Positions 17,133 to 25,949 of a DNA stretch of 64,000 bases are shown piece after piece (within the stretch, counting starts at the first letter, position 1; each line of letters starts with the position of its first letter). The stretch covers positions 155,904 through 219,903 of the forward strand of contig NZ_BSDI01000017.1 of the NCBI RefSeq assembly GCF_027923225.1. Direction: 5' to 3'. Position numbers and translations under genes: made by a program. The stretch comes from Phytohabitans aurantiacus (GTDB lineage: Bacteria; Actinomycetota; Actinomycetes; Mycobacteriales; Micromonosporaceae). Below the pieces are notes generated by a model that was not told the DNA's origin, made no database searches, and was given only the letters and a program-made list of their open reading frames with translations.

Positions 17133-17307
17133 CCACACATGCCCCAGGGGCGGCCCGTCACCGGAGCCCGCCGCGCGTACATCGGCGAGGTTCACCAGCA
17201 ATGGCCCGCTCGGCAACGCAGCACGATCACGCCGCTAGCAAACGGACTCTCTTGCCGATGACAGTGATGGCGGACAGCAGTTCCGTAGATTGTTGAGGCT
17301 ACGTTAA

Positions 17308-17470
17308 TTACAGATCGTGTGTCTCGTTGGTTCGTGGGCCGGCTTGGTCCCACACCCGCACCGTGTAGTCGTCGCTGCCGGAGACGATGATCGGACGGCC
17401 ATCCAGTTGCCCCACCGCCACCGCAGTCACCGACCGGTGCTGGGCCCGCGGCGCCGGCCGGTGACGCGCG
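17308..17470 (-). pseudogene. WD40-repeat C-terminal fragment
   Basis: The frame ending at 17308 reads VTAVAVGQLDGRPIIVSGSD and DYTVRVWD, a textbook last WD40 blade. The preceding sequence in this frame is Arg/Pro-rich and non-coding in character. The frame overlaps the end of the hypothetical membrane protein at 17502, so the remainder of the WD40 gene has been lost. Confidence 0.65.
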
Positions 17471-17501
17471 GCAGTTGGCCGCGCGCTCTGTGCCGCCGCG
17501 G

Positions 17502-18116
17502 TCACTTGGGCCACAGCTCCCATGGCCATACCCGCCACGGGGCGTCGATCTGCATGTCGCCCCAGACGAAGACCGCAGCGCAGGAGGCGGTGTCCGTCCG
17601 GCGCGCGGTGATCCGCACCTGCCGGATCGGCGGCGCGACCGGCTCGGAGGTCACCTCCTGCGGCGGTCCGTACTCGACAGTGCCGGAGGCCACCGGGTCG
17701 TCGCCGACGAAGATCTGCCACGCCACCCGGGCACCGGCGCAGCCGTCGCGGACGGACACGTAGCCGGCCGTGCCGCGGACCGCGCCAGGGCTGTGCGGCT
17801 TGACGGTCGTCTCCGTCGTCGCGCCGGCTGGCACTGTCCAGGTCCAGTCCTCGCGGCGCCACAGACAGCCGGGGGACTCGATGTCGCTGCACGCCGAGCC
17901 CTCGATGACCGGCCTGGTGCCGGACACGAACCCGATCCCGCGGGTGTGCGCGTTGACTGCCAGGAAGACCGGCGTGTACCACAGAATCACGAAGATCAGC
18001 ACCTTACCCAGGCCGTCGGCGACCTCGCCCAGTTGGTACCACCAGTGGGAGTCCCGGAAGGATTTGGCGGCTGGCGGCTCTGCCAAGGCGCACCCCCCTT
18101 CGACGACCTCTTCCAA
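17502..18116 (-). CDS. Hypothetical membrane-anchored protein
   Basis: A protein of 204 residues or fewer with one clear membrane helix (GKVLIFVILWYTPVFLAVNA, about residues 37-56) and an extracytoplasmic part of about 140 residues containing several Cys and Trp residues (CSDIESPGCLWRRE, RDGCAG, TASCAAVFVWGD). The beta-rich pattern VPAGATTETTVKP and VRITARR suggests a jelly-roll or lectin-like fold, but I recognise no family. The start is uncertain; an internal GTG would remove a few residues. Confidence 0.5.
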   Translation of the reverse strand: MEEVVEGGCALAEPPAAKSFRDSHWWYQLGEVADGLGKVLIFVILWYTPVFLAVNAHTRGIGFVSGTRPVIEGSACSDIESPGCLWRREDWTWTVPAGATTETTVKPHSPGAVRGTAGYVSVRDGCAGARVAWQIFVGDDPVASGTVEYGPPQEVTSEPVAPPIRQVRITARRTDTASCAAVFVWGDMQIDAPWRVWPWELWPK

Positions 18117-18514
18117 CTATGGCCGTCGATCGCAAGCGCCCGCGGGCTTCAGCCTTCGTCGAAGACGGCGAGCGCGTCAGCCCTCGTATGCACGTGTGGC
18201 CGGAACCAGCGACTCCTCATGGCCGTACGGGCCGGAGTCCGCGCCAATAACGGGCTCGTAATCGGGGTGCCCCAACGACACGCGTGACGGGCGCGTCCCA
18301 GGACCTCCGGATAGCGCCGGCCGGGTCAAGGGGGGTGACACGGGCCTGCCCGGCGCGCCGCGTCAAGTGCGCGCTCTTGCCGAGATGAGGGCGTCGGCAT
18401 CGCATATCCGACTCAAGGCTCCCGATCTTCAGATGCATTGGTGACTGTGAGGGCGGCGGACGCATGGCCGTCGTAGCAGGGTTGTGGTGTAGCGCCGAGG
18501 AGGGCTGTCGGGCG
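18117..18514. other. Intergenic region without a recognisable gene
   Basis: About 400 bp between divergently transcribed genes. I see no convincing coding sequence, RNA gene or repeat. Base composition drops toward the membrane-protein gene. Promoters for both flanking genes must lie here. Confidence 0.4.
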
Positions 18515-18961
18515 ATGGCAGCATCGCAAGATCAGATAGCGGGCGACGAACAGTTGACCCCAGAGGAGAGGGGCCGGCTCTGGGCGCACGGCCTCCATCT
18601 CGGCACAATGCTGTTCCAGCGAGCAAACATCTTCCTGGTTGCAGAATCTTTGTTGCTGGTTTCTTACACCAGCATGCTTGCCGCACTTCCGACGTTCCGG
18701 TCTGATCGACCGGCGGTTACGGATCGTGTCATAGCAGGATTCGGACTCCTGCTGACACTCGCTTGGATGTATGTCGGCCACCGACATCTCCAATATTACC
18801 GCTTGGTATTTGTAAGGATTCGCGAGCACCTTCCGGAATATCGGGCATTGCGAATGCAGTGGCGAAAGCGTGGTGCGAGTTCGCTACCCATTCTCACATA
18901 TGCCTTGCCGTCCCTCGCTGGCGTGCTCTGGGTACTCCTACTCGTCCTCACCTGGCGCTAA
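18515..18961 (+). CDS. Hypothetical membrane protein (RipA/TMEM-like layout)
   Basis: A 148-residue protein. ATG 18515 is preferred over the upstream ATG 18464 because GAGGAGGG lies 10 bp before it. A hydrophilic start (QDQIAGDEQLTPEERGRLW) is followed by helices at ANIFLVAESLLLVSYTSML, VIAGFGLLLTLAWMYVG and LTYALPSLAGVLWVLLLVL. The GHRHLQYYR linker is basic. Codon use in the last two-thirds is less GC-rich than the neighbours (many ATT, TAT, AAT), a sign of possible recent acquisition. The function is unknown. Confidence 0.65.
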   Translation: MAASQDQIAGDEQLTPEERGRLWAHGLHLGTMLFQRANIFLVAESLLLVSYTSMLAALPTFRSDRPAVTDRVIAGFGLLLTLAWMYVGHRHLQYYRLVFVRIREHLPEYRALRMQWRKRGASSLPILTYALPSLAGVLWVLLLVLTWR

Positions 18962-19099
18962 GTGTCAGCTGATACCTCTGGAGACTCACTTATCTGCCGC
19001 TGGGCGCTTGGGCAAAGGCGCCGGTGGTCGCGGTCGTGCGCAAGCGGTGTCGTGGAAACTCACTGGCCGGTCACGCGCACCTGCGACACGCTGTGTGCG

Positions 19100-19447
19100 A
19101 TGGGCATGTTGGGTCTGATCGCCAGCCGGGTCGCCGCTGGCGCCACCGTCGAGTTTCGTCCGAGCGGATCATCCATGGTTCCGTTGATCCGGAGTCGTCA
19201 ACTGGTGACCGTGGCCCCGGTCGACCCCGCGAGGGTCGAAGTCGGTGACATCGTGCTGGCGAAGGTAGCCGGCACGATCTACCTACACCTGGTGTCGGCG
19301 GTCGACCCGACCGGCCGTGTCCAGATCAGCAACAATCGTGGGCGGGTCAACGGCTGGACGAATCATGCGAGGGTCTACGGCATCTGCATCGCGGTGGATG
19401 GAGCCGACCGGCCACGCATCGACGGCAAGCTCCGTGATCAGCCGTGA
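19100..19447 (+). CDS. S24/S26-like signal-peptidase-fold protein
   Basis: From ATG 19100 the 115-residue protein shows the LexA/signal-peptidase fold. FRPSGSSMVPLIRSRQLVTV carries the nucleophile-type Ser in GSSMVP. VEVGDIVLAKV and IYLHLVSAVD follow, and then NNRGRVNGWTNHARVYGI. The general-base Lys usually found after the S-x-M box is not obvious at the canonical place; K in VLAKV is a candidate. There is no membrane helix or DNA-binding domain, so it is neither a typical LepB nor LexA. It may be an intracellular S24-like peptidase or an inactive relative. Confidence 0.65.
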   Translation: MGMLGLIASRVAAGATVEFRPSGSSMVPLIRSRQLVTVAPVDPARVEVGDIVLAKVAGTIYLHLVSAVDPTGRVQISNNRGRVNGWTNHARVYGICIAVDGADRPRIDGKLRDQP

Positions 19448-19572
19448 TGGCACCCGCAAGCGCGCTCACCTGCCGCGCGAGGTGGATGCCCGAGCCTCGT
19501 CCGCGCGGGCGAGGGCTGGCCGCGTACACCCCACCGGCGATCGTGATGTGCGTCTGCGAGTACCTTCTGCCG

Positions 19573-20085
19573 ATGATGGCCGGTGACGGTGACTACCCGA
19601 TCGTATTCCTCGATGTTGATGGGACGCTGATCCCATTCCGCTCTCGCCCGGCCGGGTCCGCTGTGGTCGCGAACCATTCCCTCGTGTGGGCTGACGGTGC
19701 TTCGGGCAATCCCTTGCTGGATCGGCTTGACCCGGGGGACGGGCGCAGACTTTTGGTCCTGGGTTGCCAGCTGGCATGGGCGACGACCTGGATGGCCGAC
19801 GCGAACGACCTCGTGGCGCCACGACTCGGGCTGCCGGAACTACCCGTCGTCGATTTTCCCGATGACGACGAGCCCGAACATGGGCTGCACTGGAAGACGC
19901 CGTTCCTGACCCGGTTTGCGGCCGGGCGTACCTTCGTGTGGCTCGACGACGAGATCACGGACGTCGACCGGCGATGGGTTCAAGCCCACTACCAGGGTAA
20001 GGCGCTACTGCACCGCGTTGACCCACTCGTCGGCCTTACCGAGGCCGACTTCATTCGGATTCGCCAGTGGCTGGCAGCGCCATAG
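19573..20085 (+). CDS. HAD-superfamily hydrolase
   Basis: About 170 residues from ATG 19573 (MMAGDGDYPIVFLDVDGTLI). Motif I is FLDVDGTL with both Asp residues. Motif II is probably LVLGC or the following region, and the C-terminal FVWLDDEITDVDRRW supplies motif IV acids. The cap is small. Such short HAD proteins are common in actinomycetes and are usually annotated as secreted or HAD-domain protein of unknown substrate. The gene follows the S24-like gene in the same direction. Confidence 0.75.
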   Translation: MMAGDGDYPIVFLDVDGTLIPFRSRPAGSAVVANHSLVWADGASGNPLLDRLDPGDGRRLLVLGCQLAWATTWMADANDLVAPRLGLPELPVVDFPDDDEPEHGLHWKTPFLTRFAAGRTFVWLDDEITDVDRRWVQAHYQGKALLHRVDPLVGLTEADFIRIRQWLAAP

Positions 20086-20161
20086 CAGTCGATGATCGGA
20101 TTAACTCTCATGCCGCCGATGGTGGGTTGCGGAGCGACTGGAACGTCGACGACCCTACTGT

Positions 20162-20473
20162 TCAGTCGTCTTCGATGTATCCGGTGGTGGGGTCAACGAT
20201 GTTCAGGAAGCCGCGGATGTGCTCCGTGTGCTCGGCAAGCGACAGGTTCGGGGTCGGGCTCACGCCGAATCCGTAGCCGGGGTTCGGCCCGCTAAGCCAC
20301 GTGTAGTCGGTGCCGCTGAACTCGTTCGAGCGGAGGACGAACATCTCTCCATCGACTTCGAGTGTGAGTGACGTGGCGTCGGCCGTACCTTCGGTTTCGG
20401 GGCGCAGGCCGGGCACGGCCTCGGGGCGGACCTCCCGGTCGCCGTCGCTGTTGTCTGGGTAGATCGTCTTCAC
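20162..20473 (-). CDS. Small hypothetical protein
   Basis: A 103-residue acidic protein (MKTIYPDNSDGDREVRPEAV...) with a beta-rich core: SLTLEVDGEMFVLRSNEF and SGTDYTWLSGPNPGYGFG, then LAEHTEHIRGFLNIVDPTTG. It has no transmembrane helix. I do not recognise the family. The sequence has normal coding character and is transcribed divergently from the Nudix gene. Confidence 0.6.
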   Translation of the reverse strand: MKTIYPDNSDGDREVRPEAVPGLRPETEGTADATSLTLEVDGEMFVLRSNEFSGTDYTWLSGPNPGYGFGVSPTPNLSLAEHTEHIRGFLNIVDPTTGYIEDD

Positions 20474-20565
20474 GCAATCATCATCGCTGGTCTGCCTGCC
20501 CGGCGTCCGGATCTGCCGTGTGCAGTTCAGGGCTGGTTGCTGTCGCCGGGCTAGAGTCGCGGGTC

Positions 20566-21048
20566 ATGACTTCGCAGCTGCTTCGCTTGGCGGCCTACGG
20601 TGTGTGCGTGAGCGATGGTCGGATGCTGTTGGCTCGGTATGTCTCGCCGGACGCGACGCAGCGGCATTGGACGCTGCCGGGTGGCAAGGTCGAGCATGCG
20701 GAGGACCCGTACGACGCCGTCGTGCGAGAGGTGTGTGAAGAGACCGGGTACGTCGTTGAGGTGGAGCGTCTTCTTGGTGTCGACTCTCGGACCTGGCATG
20801 TGGCCTGGGCGGGGCCTTCAGGTGGCGAGTTGCACAGTGTGGGCGTCTTCTATGGCGTTGGTATCAAGGGCGGCGAGTTGCGCAGCGAGGTCAGTGGCTC
20901 GACTGACCTCGCTGCCTGGATTCCTGTGTCCGAGGTCGGGCAGCTCGAACGGGCCGTCATCATTGACATCGCTTGGGAGATGTACCGCACTCGGCCGGCG
21001 AGTGGTCACGTCGATCCGGTCGCGGTTGGTGGTCTGCTGCGCTATTAG
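20566..21048 (+). CDS. Nudix hydrolase
   Basis: A 160-residue Nudix protein. The Nudix box is intact: GGKVEHAEDPYDAVVREVCE followed by ETGYVV, matching GX5EX7REUXEEXGU. The preceding HWTLPGG is typical of the MutT/ADP-ribose pyrophosphatase-like subgroup. It hydrolyses a nucleoside diphosphate linked to some moiety, with Mg. The substrate is not predictable. ATG 20566 is the natural start because upstream codons are non-coding in character. Confidence 0.85.
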   Translation: MTSQLLRLAAYGVCVSDGRMLLARYVSPDATQRHWTLPGGKVEHAEDPYDAVVREVCEETGYVVEVERLLGVDSRTWHVAWAGPSGGELHSVGVFYGVGIKGGELRSEVSGSTDLAAWIPVSEVGQLERAVIIDIAWEMYRTRPASGHVDPVAVGGLLRY

Positions 21049-21215
21049 CCACCTCCACGCTGGTTGGACAGATGTTTCGGTGACGTCGAGAAACCCAAGA
21101 TCGACTCACTGTCATGCCGCGTCGTGCGCAATCGACGGAACCTGGGTCGTCACGTTCGATGCTTGGCTCTGGTTGCTTGGTGCACGCATCGCCCGGATCA
21201 GCGCGGCGTCCTCGA

Positions 21216-21380
21216 TCAGGAGGCCCGGCCGTCCGCGCACCTCGCGCCGCTGTTGTTTCCACCAGCCGGGTCCTTGCCCTCGTCGTAGCAAGCCTCTTGG
21301 AAGTCGCTACCGCAAGAGCATTCAGTGCCTATCGGTGTCCGGTGCTGGTGGTGGCCGAGGTGTCCGGGACGCTTGCGCAT
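21216..21380 (-). CDS. Possible 54-residue Cys-rich protein
   Basis: A frame from ATG 21380 encodes MRKRPGHLGHHQHRTPIGTE followed by CSCGSDFQEACYDEGKDPAG and a short tail. The C-x-C-(7)-C spacing and His cluster resemble SEC-C/zinc-binding knuckles (CPCGS...). It is too short for most gene callers. No strong ribosome-binding site is visible, so this is tentative. It may instead be the end of a lost SEC-C protein. Confidence 0.3.
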   Translation of the reverse strand: MRKRPGHLGHHQHRTPIGTECSCGSDFQEACYDEGKDPAGGNNSGARCADGRAS

Positions 21381-21467
21381 CAGCAGGGGCTCGCTGCGCG
21401 CAGTCCGCGCACCCGCGAGGCGCAGGGCTGATCGTGAGCGGGCCGCGCGAGTCGCGGTCTGGCGGGA

Positions 21468-21578
21468 TCAGAGCAGCGCGTACTCGACCATCGACGCCGC
21501 CGCTGCAGCGGCTTGCCAGGCCAGCAACGTAGCTGCCGCGGCGGCTACGACGATGACGAGTCGTTTGACGGTACGCAT
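21468..21578 (-). CDS. 36-residue signal-peptide-like peptide
   Basis: ATG 21578 follows a strong GGGAGG ribosome-binding site with 6-7 bp spacing. The product has a basic start (MRTVKR), a hydrophobic core (LVIVVAAAAATLLAWQ) and an Ala-rich AAAAAAS region before SMVEYALL. The layout is a signal peptide with a very short tail. It resembles the 35-residue ORF at 23035-23142, which has the same LAW segment in the helix and a similar SASAA-type end. It may be a secreted micro-peptide, or only the surviving start of a lost secreted protein. Confidence 0.45.
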   Translation of the reverse strand: MRTVKRLVIVVAAAAATLLAWQAAAAAASMVEYALL

Positions 21579-21698
21579 GTTGGGCCTCCCTTGAATCAGC
21601 GGCATCGCGTGCCACGTGACCGTTCATCCTTGCTGACCTTCCGGCCGGCGGGAATGGTCCATCCAGCCACATTGAGCTGTTTCAACTTGAGAGCTGCT

Positions 21699-21890
21699 CT
21701 ACTGCACCAGGGCCGTCTTGCCAAGAACAGGGCCCCACGTAGCCGATCCGGAAGCTTGCCCCGGGTGGTCGTCCATTCGAATAACCTGGGTTCTTCCGTC
21801 CCAAGGTCCGCCGCGCAACCGCACTTCGGTATGGTCGCTTTTCGTCGCCTTCGCCGATCCCGGCGGCCCTTGCACACTTCGGCCAGCCAA
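21699..21890 (-). CDS. Possible small hypothetical protein
   Basis: A 63-residue frame contains DHTEVRLRGGPWDGRTQVIR, which looks like the V-x-L-x-GGPxDG start of small beta-strand proteins common in actinomycetes. The remainder (MDDHPGQASGSATWGPVLGK) is less convincing. It lies upstream of the 36-residue peptide gene on the same strand. Support is weak. Confidence 0.3.
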   Translation of the reverse strand: MAGRSVQGPPGSAKATKSDHTEVRLRGGPWDGRTQVIRMDDHPGQASGSATWGPVLGKTALVQ

Positions 21891-21956
21891 GGGAATTGCT
21901 CATCCAAGATCAGGTGCGATCGTCTGCCGCCGACCGCTCGAATCGGTGGTGTGCTG

Positions 21957-22721
21957 TCACGCTCGGTCCGGCGATGGATGGTGAAGTAGGTCGATCGCTC
22001 GCTTGGCCGCTTCGAGTTCTTCCTTAGTGAGTGTGGAGGTCAGCTGGCTGAGCCGAGTCCGCGCGGCTGTGGTGTCACCGAGCCGGATGCGGGTGAACAC
22101 TGCCGTCAGGGCTGGCGCCGGGTCGTGGATTGACGGATGGGCCGCCTGCTGCTGCGCGGCGGCCAGCAGTCCGGCCGGCGAGGATGTGGTGTTCCAGAAG
22201 GCCACTGCCCTGTCTCTCACAGCTGTCCACAACTCCTGTGCGTCGTCCTCGACGCATTGGCGGCCGCGCCCCGTGTCGATCCCTCCGCGCATGAGCAACC
22301 CGCCTGAACGCGACCAGACCTCACCGCTGGTTTCCCACAGCGCAGCCGTGGACTGCTTCAGTGTCCGCGCCCACCGCAGCCTGGGTACCAACCTCACGGG
22401 TACGTAGGGCACCGAGGTGCCCCACACGATCGTCACAGCCGCACCCTTCACCGGCTGCAGCGACCACATGCTGGTGTGCTCACCATCGACCCGCCGCACC
22501 CACACTCGCTCACGCACCTGCTCAAACCCAAGCGACGACGGCGAGAGAACACCCTCAATGATCGAGTACACCTCGGCCATGGGCACAAAGGTTGGCTCGC
22601 CGTAGCGTCGGTGCCGCTCCCGCCACACCTCGCGCCGATGTTCCCCATCATCATCCAGTGCCGGCGACCCAGCCTGATCCGGTGACGACTGCACCCAGCC
22701 ATCTTGCCGCGCCACAGCCAC
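21957..22721 (-). CDS. Hypothetical cytosolic protein
   Basis: A 254-residue protein without membrane segments. The middle has VRERVWVRRVDGEHTSMWSL and VPYVPVRLVPRLRWARTLKQ. The C-terminal third is helical (DTTAARTRLSQLTSTLTKEE, LEAAKRAIDLL). The N-terminal part somewhat resembles DUF4304-type proteins, where an E/R-V-W-x-R...W strand pair is followed by a globular domain; this is a weak resemblance. The function is unknown. Confidence 0.55.
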   Translation of the reverse strand: MAVARQDGWVQSSPDQAGSPALDDDGEHRREVWRERHRRYGEPTFVPMAEVYSIIEGVLSPSSLGFEQVRERVWVRRVDGEHTSMWSLQPVKGAAVTIVWGTSVPYVPVRLVPRLRWARTLKQSTAALWETSGEVWSRSGGLLMRGGIDTGRGRQCVEDDAQELWTAVRDRAVAFWNTTSSPAGLLAAAQQQAAHPSIHDPAPALTAVFTRIRLGDTTAARTRLSQLTSTLTKEELEAAKRAIDLLHHPSPDRA

Positions 22722-22912
22722 CGACCTCTACGTGAACCTTCCCCCTGTGTACCTCCGGGAACGACGGTTCACCCGGGCCACCCGAGCCGCGTGAGCAGCG
22801 CGTCTACCGAGCTGTCGGCTCCTGAGGCCGCAGACCCAGGCGCCTTCTACGGCATAGGTCCACCTTGCCGCCGATCCTTTCTACATCCTGATCTAGCCGA
22901 TGACAGTGCGTG

Positions 22913-23009
22913 TTCGGTCCTCCAGGCTCTGACGGACGGGGTAGGCACGCTGGTGTATCTGGCCGTCGGGACCACGTTCCTGCGGGCGCTGGAAAGGTCG
23001 GACTCGTGA
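22913..23009 (+). pseudogene. Possible membrane-transporter C-terminal scrap
   Basis: The frame ends LQALTDGVGTLVYLAVGTTF followed by LRALERSDS. A D-G-x-G-x-x-x-Y hydrophobic last helix of this kind resembles the end of MgtE-type magnesium transporters. Nothing upstream continues the homology, so if the match is right this is a leftover C-terminus. Low confidence. Confidence 0.25.
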
Positions 23010-23034
23010 CGCCCCGACCTTCCCAGCTTCACGG

Positions 23035-23142
23035 CTACCAGCAGATTCCACCGGCAACGGCGGCCGACGCGGAACCCACCCACGCGAGCATCCCGACGGT
23101 GACAGCCGCTACCGCGGTCGCGATGATTCGCCAACGAAGCAT
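23035..23142 (-). CDS. 35-residue signal-peptide-like peptide ending GGICW
   Basis: ATG 23142 opens a 35-codon frame. It has a basic start (MLRWR), a hydrophobic core (IIATAVAAVTVGMLAWVG) and an ideal A-x-A cleavage region (SASAA), leaving a predicted tail of about eight residues, AVAGGICW. An AAAGG element lies about ten bases upstream. The design and the LAW motif resemble the ORF at 21468-21578. A secreted signalling or lantibiotic-like micro-peptide is possible. So is a truncated exported protein, given the many remnants nearby. The 200 bp upstream hold no gene that I can see. Confidence 0.45.
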   Translation of the reverse strand: MLRWRIIATAVAAVTVGMLAWVGSASAAVAGGICW

Positions 23143-23356
23143 TGTGGAACCAACCTTTCATTTCCTCGGTCTGAAAGAAACGCCATCGTAGCGTCGGACG
23201 GTTTCATTACAGCTTCAGCCGAAGACGATGCCAGCGGACACGAAGAAATCGAAATCGGCGGACAGATCGCTCCGGGCTGGCGGACACAAGAACTCCGGGT
23301 CAATGGGGGAGTGGTGTAGCGGAGCCGTCGGGCGGAATCTTCGGTCTTTCTGCAGC

Positions 23357-24115
23357 TCAATGCCGGATTACTCGCCTCGTGCGGAGCTCGTTCAGGCATG
23401 CCCGGGCAGCGCAAGGCGCACGTGGACCCTTGACTCGCCGGTGCCGTCCCAGGTGCACCAGCGTGGCGTTCGGCCAGTTGTCGACCATCCGGTCGCAGGA
23501 GGCTTGGCCGCAGTGTGAGGAGCCGTTGTCCACGACCCAGAACACTCGTCGTGCTGAGGCGTACGGCTCGGCTGTCATGACCTGCTCGACCAGGGCGGCG
23601 AACGGTGCGATGCCGGTGGTTGGCGCGCATCGGCTGATCACGGTGCCGGGGTGCACGTCCAGGGCGGTCAGGCAGGCCAGCGCGCCGCCGCGGTCGTACT
23701 CGTGCTCGACGCGCATGCGCCGGGTCAGGCCGGTTGCCAGGGTGGGGTGGCAGCGGCAGCGGGCCTGGATCGAGGTCTTCTCGTCGGCGCTAATCACATA
23801 GTCGCCGTCGCCGAGCGGTTCGCCCTGCCAGAGGCCGGCGTAGAGGTCCAGCACCGTGCTGGCCTTGACGGTGAAGTCCGGATCTCGAGGGAAGATCCAC
23901 GAGCGGTGGCGCCAGGGTTGGATCGCGTCGGCGGCCAGCCAGCGGGCCACCGTGGAGGCCGAGATGTCCTGCGCGATGCCGGCGCAGACGGCCTCGTCGG
24001 CCAGGTCCGCGGCGCTCCACCGCGACAGCGGAACACCATGCACGGCCGGCAGCTCACACGCCAAACACGCCGCACCCGGATCGGGCACTATCGGAGGCTG
24101 TGCCCAAGCCGCCAC
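23357..24115 (-). pseudogene. IS630-family transposase, truncated at both ends
   Basis: The central catalytic domain is readable: PLSRWSAADLADEAV, ISASTVARWLAADAIQPWRH, SWIFPRDPDF, ISADEKTSIQARCRCHP (first Asp) and RRVFWVVDNGSSHCGQAS (second Asp). The N-terminal HTH is missing. After NATLVHL the expected PVHASWLNQVE segment with the catalytic Glu is replaced by unrelated Arg-rich sequence. No terminal inverted repeats could be seen. It is an inactive IS630 remnant. Confidence 0.8.
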
Positions 24116-24450
24116 CAGAGTCGACCAAGACCAGCCTGCGCCAACGCTTGACCCGCCACGCCGAACAGCGATGGCCGGCCCTGACCGCGATTCACGTGCG
24201 CTGCTACGGCGTCTTCGCCTACATCGCTGGACAGCTACCCGGCGGCATCACCCTGCCGCTATGCCGGCTACGGTACGGCGGATCGGCCAGCACCTGGGGC
24301 TTCGCGATCTACCTGGCCAGCCGCGACGGCTACGAAAACTCGATACTGCCCAGCGGACTACACGCCGGCAGCCCCGAACAAGCCCTCGACTGCGCCTGCG
24401 GCCTCTACCTCAACGACCCCACCGCCTGGACCCAACCCCCGACGAACTAA
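24100..24450 (+). CDS. Hypothetical protein next to the IS630 remnant
   Basis: A 116-residue protein starting at ATG 24100, overlapping the 5' end of the transposase remnant on the other strand. It reads KTSLRQRLTRHAEQRWPALT, VRCYGVFAYIAGQLPGGITL, PLCRLRYGGSASTWGFAIYL and DCACGLYLNDPTAWTQPPTN. It looks like an intact, conserved small protein found in actinomycete accessory regions. I know no function. The W-T-Q-P-P-T end suggests the full C-terminus is present. Confidence 0.6.
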   Translation: MPKPPPESTKTSLRQRLTRHAEQRWPALTAIHVRCYGVFAYIAGQLPGGITLPLCRLRYGGSASTWGFAIYLASRDGYENSILPSGLHAGSPEQALDCACGLYLNDPTAWTQPPTN

Positions 24451-24474
24451 CGACGAGGGGCACTTAGCATCCGG

Positions 24475-24708
24475 TTATCGCGCCTGGAGCTCGTATTCAG
24501 CGATCACGGACTTAGCGATCTCGTGGTCGGTGTCGGCCAGCGCCGCGCCGGAGACGCCGAGGGCTCCGACCACCGTCGCGTCCTGCGTGAGCAGCACCCC
24601 GCCCGCGTACGGAACGAGGGAGCCCCCCGACCGAAGTTGCATGCCCATGCCGAAGCCGGGCGCGCCGGACCGGATCACGGGATTGAACAGGTTCGTGTCG
24701 ATACGCAA
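24475..24708 (-). pseudogene. GlcG/HbpS-family C-terminal fragment
   Basis: The last 70 or so residues of a GlcG/HbpS heme-binding-type protein remain: GGSLVPYAGGVLLTQDATVV, GALGVSGAALADTDHEIAKS. The G-G-V...VVGALGVSG pattern is diagnostic. Intact members have about 140 residues; the N-terminal half is missing and the sequence upstream is unrelated. Confidence 0.65.
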
Positions 24709-24804
24709 CGCCCGAGCCCGCCTGAGTCACACTCAAGCGGTCCTCGACCGAAACCTGAGCCATCACACCTTGACGTACATCGATGGCTATCGCATTGTCG
24801 GTAC

Positions 24805-25941
24805 ATGTCAGGCGTGCGCTCCACCGTGGCCCGTCGTCTGCTGCCGGGTCTCCTGGCAGCCATCCTCCTGCCCGCGGTCGCGTTCGCCGCGATCGTCGTC
24901 GTGGCCGTGCCCGGCGCGGGCGCCGGCACCATGCTGGGTGCCCTGACCACGTCGCCGCCGACGTCACCGACCCCGCCGGTCACACCGAGCACGCCCGGCA
25001 CCTCGCCCTTCCCGCCGACCGCGCCGACCGACCTGGCGGCCACCGCCGTCACGACCACGTCGGTGACGCTCACCTGGACGCCGTCGCAGCGGGGCTGTTG
25101 CGAGATCGTCGGCTACGACATCTTCTACATCCCGGCGTTCTACGACGTCGGCTACCACCACCAGGTCGGCAACGTCACGACCACGACGATCACGGCGAAC
25201 ATCTCGCGTGCCCGGCAGTACAGCTTCGTGGTGTCCGCGCGCGACTCGATGGGCCGCCGCTCGGCCTCCTCGAACCAGCTTGTGGTCGTCACGCCGAGCA
25301 CTGACACGGGGCCGGACACCACGCCGCCGACCACCCCGCCCGGCTTCACGCTGGTCAGCCAGACCGCGCTGACGGCCCAGCTGTCCTGGTCGCCGGCATC
25401 CGACAACGTGGCGGTGACCGGCTACGAGGTTTACCGCTTCGACGGGGTCTTCGTCTCCACGCTGCTCGCCACCGTCACCGGCACCAGCGCTGGGGTGCCG
25501 CTGGGCCCGGGGCGCAACCAGTTCTACGTGCGGGCCCGGGACGCGGCTGGCAACGTGTCGATCGCGACCGCCGCCATCAACGTGGTCGGCGCGACGAACC
25601 CGCCGGAGACGCCGGGGCAGTGCCTGGTCACGTATACGAACACGTCGCAGTGGCGGGGCGGCTTTGTGGCCTCGGTGACGATCCGCAACACGAGCCCGTC
25701 CGCGGCGGTCAACGGCTGGATGCTCCGGTTCGCGTACCTCGGCGACCAGCGGGTGGTCACCGCTTGGGGCGCCCGGGTCACGCAGGACAACGCGGTGGTC
25801 ACGGCCGAGAACGCGGACTGGAACAGGACGATCCCGGTCGGCGGGAGCGTCACGTTGGGCATCTACGGTTCGTGGAGCGCCAGCAACCCGGCGCCGACGG
25901 CCTTCACGCTCAACGGGACGAGCTGCGTCGTCGGGAGCTGA
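24805..25941 (+). CDS. Secreted FN3-FN3-CBM2 protein without a catalytic domain
   Basis: A 378-residue exported protein from ATG 24805: signal peptide (ARRLLPGLLAAILLPAVAFA), a Pro/Thr-rich linker, two fibronectin type III domains (about residues 75-165 and 180-265, each with the T-S-V-T-L-T-W or A-Q-L-S-W start and Y-x-V-x-A-x-D end) and a C-terminal CBM2 from CLVTYTNTSQWRGG to NGTSCVVGS. The three surface Trp of CBM2a are present (QWRGGF, TAWGARV, ADWNRT), so cellulose or chitin binding is plausible. No enzyme domain is present, so it may be an adhesin or a targeting protein. A paralogue with the same layout lies at 54171-55172. Confidence 0.85.
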   Translation: MSGVRSTVARRLLPGLLAAILLPAVAFAAIVVVAVPGAGAGTMLGALTTSPPTSPTPPVTPSTPGTSPFPPTAPTDLAATAVTTTSVTLTWTPSQRGCCEIVGYDIFYIPAFYDVGYHHQVGNVTTTTITANISRARQYSFVVSARDSMGRRSASSNQLVVVTPSTDTGPDTTPPTTPPGFTLVSQTALTAQLSWSPASDNVAVTGYEVYRFDGVFVSTLLATVTGTSAGVPLGPGRNQFYVRARDAAGNVSIATAAINVVGATNPPETPGQCLVTYTNTSQWRGGFVASVTIRNTSPSAAVNGWMLRFAYLGDQRVVTAWGARVTQDNAVVTAENADWNRTIPVGGSVTLGIYGSWSASNPAPTAFTLNGTSCVVGS

Positions 25942-25949
25942 CCGCCGGG